Positions 1 through 5,592 of a DNA stretch of 7,319 bases are shown here, one piece after another. The notes beneath the pieces are model-generated. The model had not been told where the DNA came from and ran no database searches. It saw nothing but the letters and a program-made list of their open reading frames with translations. How positions within the stretch are numbered: position 1 is the stretch's first letter; every line of letters starts with the position of its first letter. The stretch comes from Flavobacteriales bacterium UBA5869 (GTDB taxonomy: Bacteria; Bacteroidota; Bacteroidia; Flavobacteriales_D; Crocinitomicaceae): contig DJFP01000305.1 in the NCBI GenBank assembly GCA_002432565.1, forward strand, positions 5,573-12,891, read 5' to 3'. The position numbers and the translations under genes are program-made.

Positions 1-185
1 GTTTTCGCAAGGATACGTGCAGTTGTTGTTTTACCAACCCCGCGCGAACCGCAAAACAAGAAAGCCTGCGCTAAATGCTGGTTCTTAATGGCGTTTTTAA
101 GCGTATTGGTAATTGCCTTCTGCCCAACAACCGTATCAAAGGTCTGGGGTCTGTATTTTCTGGCAGAAACAACGAAATCCGACAT
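1..185 (-). CDS. dnaX: DNA polymerase III subunit gamma/tau, N-terminal part (runs off the left edge)
   Basis: This is the 5' end of the clamp-loader ATPase gene; only the first 61 residues lie in the window. DnaX is the motor of the replicative clamp loader, which opens and loads the beta sliding clamp in the cytoplasm. The translation starts [20 protein letters not shown], the conserved DnaX opening (ARKYRPxxFxxVVGQ). A Walker A loop, GSRGVGKTT, follows at about residues 46-54. The family more often has GPRGVGKT, so Ser47 replaces the usual Pro. The ATG at 183-185 was chosen because conserved sequence begins directly after it. A perfect TAnnTTTG element ends only 5 nt upstream, leaving almost no leader. 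The upstream gene on the same strand is a lipoprotein with no obvious link to replication. The identification is secure; the C-terminal domains are not visible. Confidence 0.95.
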   Translation of the reverse strand, partial: MSDFVVSARKYRPQTFDTVVGQKAITNTLKNAIKNQHLAQAFLFCGSRGVGKTTTARILAK

Positions 186-190
186 GAACA

Positions 191-223
191 CAAAGTTAGC
201 TAAACTTTCTCAAACAATTCAAA
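191..223 (-). promoter_or_regulatory. Bacteroidota-type promoter for dnaX
   Basis: Read on the minus strand, TAACTTTG (198 down to 191) matches the TAnnTTTG -7 consensus of Bacteroidota exactly. A TTTG lies at 223-220, 21 bp upstream, within the 17-23 bp spacing described for Flavobacterium promoters. Only 5 nt (TGTTC) separate the -7 element from the dnaX ATG, so transcription is inferred to begin at or next to the start codon. The 72-bp gap (186-257) contains nothing else convincing apart from an AT-only imperfect hairpin. Confidence 0.6.
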
Positions 224-257
224 ATGCCAAATTCAAAATTCAAAAAAGTTTGAATAA

Positions 258-1286
258 TCAATTGGTTTGGTTTTCCAGCCTCCCCAAATCGCGGATGCGT
301 TTCTCAAGGATATTGGAATATTGAAGCGCTTCATCTTTTCCGTCTTCTACATAGGATTTTTGGATCCAGGCTTTGGCATTCTGCAGATCACCCAATACTT
401 CATAAGCCAAAGCAGCATTGTAAGCTGCCCGTGCTTTAAACTTGGATTTCGGATTGGAATCGTATTCTTCCTTCCAGGTATTTAACGCTCCTTCCCAATC
501 TCTCGTCAATGCTTGCCGTGCACCAACTTTCAAACGTCCCTTTTTACCAATATACATCATACGCTGTTCCCAGAAATAAAGAGGTATCAGGTCGTGTGCG
601 AAAGACTGCCCGGTATAATAGCTCACTTCGCTTAAAGCCTCATTGCGCTTAATTAAACGGCCCAAAGCTTCCACCGGGTTGGTGGAGCGCTGCACCCAGG
701 TTTTGTCCTGTTTGTACATGTCACGGTAAACAATTGCTTTATTAACGGGATCATAGAGCATAAAACCGGCTCTTGCAGTAGCTTTTCCGGTAATTTCCAC
801 TTCAGCATTTCCGTTGAGGATACCTTGCACCGTATTCACAGCAGTGGCTGCCGGGTTGATCACACTGAAATCGGTATCGAAAAACTCCAGGCTTAGTAAA
901 GCGTCTGTACCGTATTTTTTACAAATACTGTCTACCTGTTCCCAGTTCATAGGAGATCCAAAATCCACGCTGGTTGGTTTGGAAGCCATCATGGAACTGT
1001 CGCATTGTTTGATCTCGAAACGCGGACTTGTTCGAAGAAGTTGATCGATCCCCTGCATGCATTCATTGGATAACTCTTTGTCTTGTTTGGGAGTTTCCAA
1101 AGTCAGCGTTCCTTCAAGAAGTCCTGCTTTTCCCGGAATGGAGTGATTAAGCAGCGCCAATGATTTGATATTCCGATCAATCGAAATAGTTGCGGGCCGT
1201 TGTACTTCAATTTGCATACCCTGTGTAGTTCGGCAGGAGCTGAAAACCAATAAGCTGGCAATGCTGAGTGCAAGTAGTTGATTCAT
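258..1286 (-). CDS. Predicted lipoprotein with TPR-like C-terminus (DUF6340-like), function unknown
   Basis: The product is 342 aa. It opens with a short hydrophobic signal and a lipobox-like LLVFSSC with the candidate lipidated Cys at residue 18, so it is probably an outer- or inner-membrane lipoprotein facing the periplasm. The central region (about 25-240) has RPATISIDRNIKSLALLNHS near its start, a pattern I associate with the uncharacterised Bacteroidota family DUF6340; that family name is from memory and unverified. Residues about 262-325 (DWEGALNTWKEEYDSNP, then AAYNAALAYEVLGDLQNAKAWI) form at least one to two TPR-like helical hairpins, suggesting a protein-binding scaffold. The ATG at 1284-1286 is followed at once by the signal peptide, which supports this start. 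The gene is divergent from the CBS-type synthase and lies 72 bp upstream of dnaX, which has its own promoter. No enzymatic motif is visible. Confidence 0.85.
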   Translation of the reverse strand: MNQLLALSIASLLVFSSCRTTQGMQIEVQRPATISIDRNIKSLALLNHSIPGKAGLLEGTLTLETPKQDKELSNECMQGIDQLLRTSPRFEIKQCDSSMMASKPTSVDFGSPMNWEQVDSICKKYGTDALLSLEFFDTDFSVINPAATAVNTVQGILNGNAEVEITGKATARAGFMLYDPVNKAIVYRDMYKQDKTWVQRSTNPVEALGRLIKRNEALSEVSYYTGQSFAHDLIPLYFWEQRMMYIGKKGRLKVGARQALTRDWEGALNTWKEEYDSNPKSKFKARAAYNAALAYEVLGDLQNAKAWIQKSYVEDGKDEALQYSNILEKRIRDLGRLENQTN

Positions 1287-1302
1287 AACATGTAGTTCGT
1301 TG

Positions 1303-1310
1303 CAAATATA
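1303..1310 (-). promoter_or_regulatory. TAnnTTTG -7 element for the lipoprotein gene
   Basis: The minus strand reads TATATTTG here, an exact match to the Bacteroidota -7 consensus, 16 nt upstream of the lipoprotein ATG. No good TTTG/TTG lies at 17-23 bp; the nearest TTG on this strand (1338-1336) is 25 bp away, so the -33 element is weak or absent. The short leader that would result has no Shine-Dalgarno sequence. Confidence 0.5.
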
Positions 1311-1331
1311 TGGATTCCTTGAATGTACATA

Positions 1332-1355
1332 CCTGCAAGTTTAAAGTTATGCAGG
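1332..1355. repeat. Inverted repeat CCTGCA/TGCAGG in the divergent intergenic region
   Basis: CCTGCA (1332-1337) and TGCAGG (1350-1355) form a 6-bp inverted repeat around a 12-nt AT-rich spacer. The repeat lies between the divergently transcribed lipoprotein and CBS-type synthase genes. Both arms belong to a GCAGGnAT pattern (GCAGGTAT on the minus strand, GCAGGAAT on the plus strand). The spacing suits a dimeric DNA-binding protein better than an RNA hairpin. The rest of the 210-bp region (1287-1496) holds only the two promoters. Confidence 0.35.
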
Positions 1356-1454
1356 AATATCTAAAACCGTGCCGGAGTATTCTGACCACTAACTTTTAAA
1401 AATTCCAAAACGGTATGTTTCACACTTTCTTCCGTCACTTTTGCATTTTACCTG

Positions 1455-1481
1455 TTGAATTTTGAATTAAAACTATCTTTG
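1455..1481 (+). promoter_or_regulatory. Bacteroidota-type promoter for the CBS-type synthase gene
   Basis: TATCTTTG at 1474-1481 matches TAnnTTTG exactly. A TTG at 1455-1457 lies 16 bp upstream, one base short of the usual 17-23 bp. The ATG at 1497 is 15 nt beyond the element, so the inferred 5' leader is about 10 nt. This position also argues against the longer reading frame opening at 1455, because that start would lie upstream of the inferred transcription start. Confidence 0.55.
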
Positions 1482-1496
1482 TGTAAAATTCAGTAC

Positions 1497-2858
1497 ATGA
1501 AAGTTTATAACAACATATTAGAGACTATCGGGAATACGCCTTTAGTTCGATTAAACAAGCTTACCAAAAACTGTAAGGCAACTGTTTTGGCGAAAGTTGA
1601 AACAACCAACCCGGGGAACTCCGTAAAAGACCGTATGGCGGTGAAAATGATTGAAGATGCTGAGAAAAACGGACTGTTGAAGCCGGGCGGAACAATTATC
1701 GAAGGAACTTCAGGGAATACAGGAATGGGATTGGCACTTGCAGCTATCGTAAAAGGTTATAAACTGATTTGTGTATTGAACGACAAGCAGTCTAAAGAGA
1801 AAATGGATATTTTGCGTGCTGTTGGAGCTGAAGTGGTGGTTTGCCCTACAGCTGTTGAGCCTTCTGACCCGCGTTCTTATTATTCTGTTTCTAAAAGACT
1901 GGCAAAAGAAATCCCGAATTCCTGGTATGTGAACCAATACGATAACCTGTCGAACCGTGTAGCTCATTACGAGCAGACAGGACCCGAGATCTGGGAACAG
2001 ACTGACGGAAAAGTAACACACTTTATCGTTGGAGTGGGAACAGGAGGAACCATTTCCGGAGTTGGAAAATATTTGAAAGAGAAAAACCCGAATATCAAAA
2101 TCTGGGGAATCGATACTTACGGATCCGTTTTCAAGAAATACAAGGAAACAGGGATTTTTGACGAGAATGAGATCTATCCTTACATCACGGAAGGAATCGG
2201 GGAGGATATTCTTCCTGCAAACGTAGATTTCGACGTTATTGATTTGTTTGAGAAAGTAACGGATAAAGACGCTGCGGTTTATACACGCCGTCTGGCTCGT
2301 GAAGAAGGAATTTTCGTTGGAAACTCTGCGGGAGCGGCTATCGGTGGATTGCTGCAGTTACAGGACCAATTAACGGAAAATGATGTGGTTGTGGTATTGT
2401 TCCACGATCATGGAAGCCGTTATGTCGGTAAGATCTTCAACGACGATTGGATGCGTGAGCGCGGATTCCTGGAAGAAGAGTTTAAAACAGCAGAAGACGT
2501 AATTGCGCGTCATGCAGACCTGCCTTTGGTGACTTTGTATTCCGAAGAATTGGTTTCGCATGCTATCATGAAAATGCGTAAGTACAACATTTCCCAAATT
2601 CCGGTTCTGAGAGACGGTGAATTGGTCGGTTCTTTGAATGATTCCCAGGTTTACCAGTTATTGATAGATAACCCGGCATTGAGAGACACACCAATTTCGA
2701 AAATCATGCAGAAACCTTTCCCGGTTGTTATGGGAACTGCTAAATTGGAAGATGTAGCGAAATTAATCAACGAGCAGACTCCGGCAGTAATTGTTGAAAG
2801 AGCGAATGGAGACAAGAAAATCCTGACTCGCCAGGATGTAATTGCATCATTGGCATAA
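1497..2858 (+). CDS. PLP-dependent cystathionine beta-synthase / cysteine synthase with C-terminal CBS pair
   Basis: The product is 453 aa, a cytoplasmic fold-type II PLP enzyme. It would condense serine or an activated serine with homocysteine (to cystathionine) or with sulfide (to cysteine). The catalytic domain spans about residues 1-330. It has NTPLVRL near 13-19, NPGNSVKDR at 38-46 with PLP lysine Lys44, EGTSGNTG at 69-76, the phosphate-binding GTGGT at 181-185, and GNSAG at 275-279. The conserved end FHDHGSRYVGKIFNDDWM lies at about 302-319. Two CBS domains (about 335-390 and 395-453) form a likely ligand-sensing module. The N-terminal heme region of animal CBS is missing. The ATG at 1497 begins MKVYNNILETIGNTPLVRL, the normal opening; a frame opening at 1455 adds 14 unconserved residues and crosses the promoter. 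No gamma-lyase or O-acetyltransferase gene is nearby, so the sulfur donor cannot be decided from context. Confidence 0.92.
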   Translation: MKVYNNILETIGNTPLVRLNKLTKNCKATVLAKVETTNPGNSVKDRMAVKMIEDAEKNGLLKPGGTIIEGTSGNTGMGLALAAIVKGYKLICVLNDKQSKEKMDILRAVGAEVVVCPTAVEPSDPRSYYSVSKRLAKEIPNSWYVNQYDNLSNRVAHYEQTGPEIWEQTDGKVTHFIVGVGTGGTISGVGKYLKEKNPNIKIWGIDTYGSVFKKYKETGIFDENEIYPYITEGIGEDILPANVDFDVIDLFEKVTDKDAAVYTRRLAREEGIFVGNSAGAAIGGLLQLQDQLTENDVVVVLFHDHGSRYVGKIFNDDWMRERGFLEEEFKTAEDVIARHADLPLVTLYSEELVSHAIMKMRKYNISQIPVLRDGELVGSLNDSQVYQLLIDNPALRDTPISKIMQKPFPVVMGTAKLEDVAKLINEQTPAVIVERANGDKKILTRQDVIASLA

Positions 2859-2860
2859 AT

Positions 2861-2874
2861 AATATCATGATATT
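2861..2874. repeat. 14-bp perfect palindrome AATATCATGATATT
   Basis: This perfect palindrome begins 2 nt after the synthase stop codon and ends 8 nt before the GTAGGG hairpin. It could be a protein-binding site or a weak 5-bp AT-rich stem with a CATG loop. Such AT-rich palindromes arise by chance, so a function is only possible. Confidence 0.4.
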
Positions 2875-2882
2875 GAAAAACC

Positions 2883-2910
2883 GTAGGGATCAGTTGCGAC
2901 TGATCCCTAC
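2883..2910. terminator. Perfect 12-bp hairpin with GTAGGG...CCCTAC ends
   Basis: GTAGGGATCAGT (2883-2894) pairs perfectly with ACTGATCCCTAC (2899-2910) around a 4-nt TGCG loop. It begins 24 nt after the synthase stop and lies in the 66-bp gap before the next gene. The plus strand has no clear T-run after the stem; the minus strand has GTTTTT. It may be a factor-assisted terminator, an mRNA 3'-end stabiliser or a member of a dispersed intergenic hairpin family. The GTAGGG boundary recurs at the right edge of the window. Confidence 0.65.
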
Positions 2911-2924
2911 ATGTTTGAATTTGA

Positions 2925-3710
2925 ATGAAAAAGAATTATACAGATCAAATGCAGCGAACGGTGGAGGTGAATTCCACCGTTTTGCGTATTGTGTCGCTGG
3001 TTCCTTCGCAAACAGAATTATTGGTGGATTTGGGATTGCGGGATAAGCTGGTCGGGATTACAAAGTTCTGTGTCCATCCCCGGGGGCTGAAAAAAGAAGT
3101 GCAGCTGATCGGCGGGACGAAGAATGTGAAGGTTGACCTGGTGAAATCACTGAATCCGGATTTGGTGATTGGAAATAAGGAAGAAAACAACCAAACGGAT
3201 ATTGAGGAACTGGAAAAATCCCTTCCCACCTGGATGAGTGACATTTTCAACCTGGAGGATGCGCTTGAAATGATCCGGGAGGTAGGATCGATTACAGGAA
3301 CTTCACAAAAGGCGGAAGAGATCGTATCGAAAATCCGGGAGAACTTTTCCCGTTTGAAAAATCTGAAAAAAACGAATCAAACGGTTCTTTATCTTATTTG
3401 GAAAAATCCCTACATCGCAGTCGGTCCGAATACATTTATTGATGCAATGTTAACCACTTTGGGTTTTCAAAATGCGATGAAGGAAGAACGCTACCCGGAA
3501 GTTGAAATGACGGGTTTGAATCCGGACCTTATTTTCCTGAGCTCGGAACCTTATCCATTCAAAGAGAAACACATCGAAGAATTACAGAACCAATTTCCCG
3601 CCAGCCAGGTTGTACTAGTCGACGGTGAATTCTTTTCCTGGTACGGATCCCGTTTAATGGACGCACCGGCTTATTTTGAAGAATTGTTAAATCAGATCGA
3701 AGCCGGATAA
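2925..3710 (+). CDS. Helical backbone metal receptor / BtuF-like substrate-binding protein without signal peptide
   Basis: The product is 261 aa and belongs to the periplasmic binding protein superfamily (PF01497-type) that binds cobalamin, heme or iron-siderophores. The N-lobe contains RIVSLVPSQTELLVDLG (21-37), DKLVGITKFCVHP (40-52) and LIGGTKNVKVDLVKSLNPDLVI (61-82). A long linking helix follows at about 108-150. The C-lobe includes WKNPYIAVGPNTFIDAML (159-176), LNPDLIFLSSEPYPF (198-212) and VDGEFFSWYGSRL (232-244). The sequence opens with TDQMQRTVEV, which resembles the usual family start 'DxxGRxVxx', so the 2925 ATG seems right and there is no room for a signal peptide or lipobox. No TonB receptor, permease or ATPase gene is in the window, so the ligand is unknown. 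There is no clear TAnnTTTG element upstream, and it may be co-transcribed with the synthase gene. Confidence 0.85.
   Translation: MKKNYTDQMQRTVEVNSTVLRIVSLVPSQTELLVDLGLRDKLVGITKFCVHPRGLKKEVQLIGGTKNVKVDLVKSLNPDLVIGNKEENNQTDIEELEKSLPTWMSDIFNLEDALEMIREVGSITGTSQKAEEIVSKIRENFSRLKNLKKTNQTVLYLIWKNPYIAVGPNTFIDAMLTTLGFQNAMKEERYPEVEMTGLNPDLIFLSSEPYPFKEKHIEELQNQFPASQVVLVDGEFFSWYGSRLMDAPAYFEELLNQIEAG
2957..2981 (+). other. 9-bp hairpin inside the first codons of the metal-receptor gene
   Basis: AACGGTGGA (2957-2965) and TCCACCGTT (2973-2981) are perfectly complementary around a 7-nt loop. The structure covers about codons 11-19 of the gene, in the ribosome initiation footprint or just past it. In mRNA it could slow early elongation or tie translation to a regulator; this is inference, and chance is possible. 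Confidence 0.45.
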
Positions 3711-3732
3711 GTTTAAAACAGAAGTATTAAAT

Positions 3733-3749
3733 TTATGCAGGCATATCTA
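3733..3749 (+). repeat. TTATGCAGGnATATCTA intergenic motif, copy 2
   Basis: This 17-bp stretch matches 1347-1363 with a single difference (C for A at position 10). It lies 8 nt before the DUF2141 start codon, in the 47-bp gap after the metal-receptor gene. No standard TAnnTTTG promoter is visible in that gap, so the motif may be part of an alternative promoter or a regulator site. The function is unknown. Confidence 0.35.
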
Positions 3750-3757
3750 TTTTACCA

Positions 3758-4201
3758 ATGAAAAAATCATTCTTCACCTTTATTTTCTTCGCGCTCGTTT
3801 ATATGGTATCTGTTTCGTTTAAGGCGCCGAATTATCATACGATAACCATTAAAGTAACCAATATCCGAAACAATAATGGCACTATCCAGCTTCAAATTTT
3901 CCGGAGTTCAGAAAACTACAACAAAGGACTGGCCTGGAAAGTTAAGGTGGTAGATAAAAGTGAAATGAAGAACAATTCGCTCACATGTACGTTTACAGGA
4001 ATCGAAGAAGGAGAATACGGAATAGCCCTTTTAGATGATGAAAACAAGAATAAGGAAATGGATTACACCATGTTCATGCCTGATGAAGGATTTGGGTTTG
4101 CAGATTATTACCACACTTCCTGGAGTAAGCCAAAATACGAAAATTTCAAGTTTTCACTCAAGGGTGACAGAACAATGACCGCTAAAATACGCTACGTCTG
4201 A
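3758..4201 (+). CDS. Exported DUF2141 domain protein
   Basis: The product is 147 aa. An N-terminal signal peptide (Lys2-Lys3 then a hydrophobic stretch, about residues 4-20) suggests export to the periplasm or beyond; a cleavage site around SVSFKA is plausible. The remainder is one beta-sandwich-like domain matching the pattern I know for DUF2141. It has an early strand pair (TITIKVTNIRNNNGTIQLQIF), GEYGIALLDDENKNKEMD at 85-102, MPDEGFGF at 107-114 and KPKYENFKFSL at 124-134. The DDENKNKEMD stretch is rich in acidic and Asn residues, spaced like a metal- or Ca-binding loop, but binding is not demonstrated. The length fits the family. The molecular role of DUF2141 is unknown. It may be transcribed with the upstream metal-receptor gene. 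Its TGA is directly followed by the stop codon of the opposing gene. Confidence 0.85.
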   Translation: MKKSFFTFIFFALVYMVSVSFKAPNYHTITIKVTNIRNNNGTIQLQIFRSSENYNKGLAWKVKVVDKSEMKNNSLTCTFTGIEEGEYGIALLDDENKNKEMDYTMFMPDEGFGFADYYHTSWSKPKYENFKFSLKGDRTMTAKIRYV

Positions 4202-5551
4202 TTACTGTTCAAAGATTGGCATTGAGAAAACCATTTTGGTCATTTCGTGAAGCGGGTGTTTGTCTTGCTTGAAATTAATTTTCCCGTTTATAGAGTAGCG
4301 ATCTCCATTTTTCGGTTTGATCTCGATATGGATCGATTCGGAGCTGTTCAAAAAGTCATTGAATGCCTTGACCGGTCCCATATTCTCTATGAAAGCGGTT
4401 ACAAAAGTACTTCCATAAATCTTGGTAGATTTTTCCAAATGTCCTTTGATAAAGAAAACATCATTTCCGGAATAAGGGATTATAGCATTCGGATCAACAC
4501 CGATAAAGTAAGTAGTCGAAGAAAGCTGCTTCAAATGGAACACCGTATTTCCGAAGTTTAATGTCAGGTTTGGTCTGCGAACAGATTCCGGAAATGCTTT
4601 CCAAAGGTCTTCAACCTTGCAAACATGCTTAGATTGGATAATCAGGTTCATGACCGGAGTTGGTAAAAAACCTACGATACTTGGAAGACTGTCTTTCGGA
4701 TCTTCCAAATAAGTCCCTTTAAAATCAACGGCATACCCTTCGATGTCTTTGAAGTGGGGAAGCCCGTCGGGAAGGAAATTCAACAAAGTATCCGGTAATG
4801 CTTCGGGTATAAAGCGGGAATAAACGTACACGCCTTCTGGTTTTAACCCGAATTTCAAACTTGGATGTAATTTTTTCGGGTAGGTAATTTCTCCTTCCAG
4901 GTTAATGGATTTGTCCTGGTGTTGAATGGATAAGTTCATGGTGGAAAAACCACTCTTTGAAGGGAGTTTTCTCACATTCAATGCAATAAACTCATTCTTT
5001 TCGGAAGCGGCCTTTTTTAATTCTTTAAATGGTTGGTTTAAAATGTCTGCTAGTACTTTTTCCAGTTCTGTCCGGTTCTTTTTTCCTTTGACCTGCTGGA
5101 TGAATAATCCGCAGCGGCCTGAAGCTTTTCCGGCTTGGTTGGATTTGCAATAGGCAGTTATGTTTTCACTGAATGCGGCTGCATCTCTTGTCTGAACAGC
5201 AATCAGCAGGTAGCTTTTATTGTTCCGGTCAATGCCGTAAAGCACAATATCTTCCTGCGGCTCAATGCGAAGTGATTTCTTATCGGATTCACCGTTGAAG
5301 TTCTTATCGATCAACTCGCGGACCTTTAGAATAAAGGCATCGTCTTTATCTGCAAATAAGGTGTTGTAGACTTCTTTCTTAACAAATGATTCCGCATCCA
5401 GTCTCAACACCCAATTGGCGTCATCAGGAACAGGTACAAGCGGATTATTTTGATTTGTAGAGAGGAGATTCAGGCAAATAAAAATCAGTAAACTGGATGC
5501 TGTAAGCAGCACTACAAGGAAGGCAGCATAAAAGCGTTTTTTTATTTGCAT
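4202..5551 (-). CDS. Membrane-anchored protein of unknown function
   Basis: The product is 449 aa. A positively charged start (MQIKKRF) is followed by one hydrophobic segment at about residues 8-30, so the protein is probably anchored in the inner membrane with a large periplasmic domain, or uses this as an uncleaved signal. The soluble part begins with VPDDANWVLRLDAESFVKKE (41-60), reminiscent of Bacteroidota proteins with a 'P.DA..v..ld..sl' opening such as DUF4836/DUF3352-like families; the likeness is weak and I do not assign it. It alternates beta-rich stretches and ends in YSINGKINFKQDKHPLHEMTKMVFSM (419-444). Four Cys occur (26, 135, 147, 311). No catalytic motif was recognised. The ATG at 5549-5551 immediately precedes the signal/anchor. 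The gene converges with the DUF2141 gene and is divergent from the acyltransferase gene with 41 bp between. Confidence 0.8.
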   Translation of the reverse strand: MQIKKRFYAAFLVVLLTASSLLIFICLNLLSTNQNNPLVPVPDDANWVLRLDAESFVKKEVYNTLFADKDDAFILKVRELIDKNFNGESDKKSLRIEPQEDIVLYGIDRNNKSYLLIAVQTRDAAAFSENITAYCKSNQAGKASGRCGLFIQQVKGKKNRTELEKVLADILNQPFKELKKAASEKNEFIALNVRKLPSKSGFSTMNLSIQHQDKSINLEGEITYPKKLHPSLKFGLKPEGVYVYSRFIPEALPDTLLNFLPDGLPHFKDIEGYAVDFKGTYLEDPKDSLPSIVGFLPTPVMNLIIQSKHVCKVEDLWKAFPESVRRPNLTLNFGNTVFHLKQLSSTTYFIGVDPNAIIPYSGNDVFFIKGHLEKSTKIYGSTFVTAFIENMGPVKAFNDFLNSSESIHIEIKPKNGDRYSINGKINFKQDKHPLHEMTKMVFSMPIFEQ

Positions 5552-5555
5552 GGTA

Positions 5556-5563
5556 TAAAGGTA
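5556..5563 (-). promoter_or_regulatory. Weak -7-like element for the membrane-anchored protein gene
   Basis: The minus strand reads TACCTTTA, one base off the TAnnTTTG consensus, 4 nt upstream of the start codon at 5551. No TTG/TTTG is seen at the expected distance. If used, the transcript would be nearly leaderless and the promoter would lie back to back with that of the acyltransferase gene. Confidence 0.25.
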
Positions 5564-5580
5564 ATTTTTTATTGAAATTG

Positions 5581-5588
5581 TAACTTTG
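5581..5588 (+). promoter_or_regulatory. TAnnTTTG -7 element directly before the acyltransferase operon
   Basis: TAACTTTG is an exact -7 consensus match and is separated from the ATG at 5593 by only 4 nt (TTTC). The same octamer stands 5 nt before the dnaX start. No TTTG/TTG is present at 17-23 bp upstream, so the -33 box is poor. The inferred transcript begins at or very near the start codon. Confidence 0.5.
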
Positions 5589-5592
5589 TTTC

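Noticed and set aside
238..255. AT-only hairpin (ATTCAAA / TTTGAAT) just after the lipoprotein stop codon
   Set aside because: The stem is only 7 bp with one GC pair, in low-complexity sequence; too weak to call a terminator.
1455..1496. Upstream extension of the CBS-type synthase frame (14 extra residues)
   Set aside because: The extension overlaps the promoter elements, is not conserved family sequence, and the ATG at 1497 gives the normal N-terminus.
1364..1496. Possible riboswitch or small RNA ahead of the synthase gene
   Set aside because: The inferred transcript leader is only about 10 nt, and no conserved riboswitch core or strong stem was found in this stretch.
1710..2021. Minus-strand open frame of about 100 codons inside the synthase gene
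   Set aside because: It is antisense to a strongly conserved enzyme domain and its translation is Cys/Ser/His-rich with no recognisable domain.
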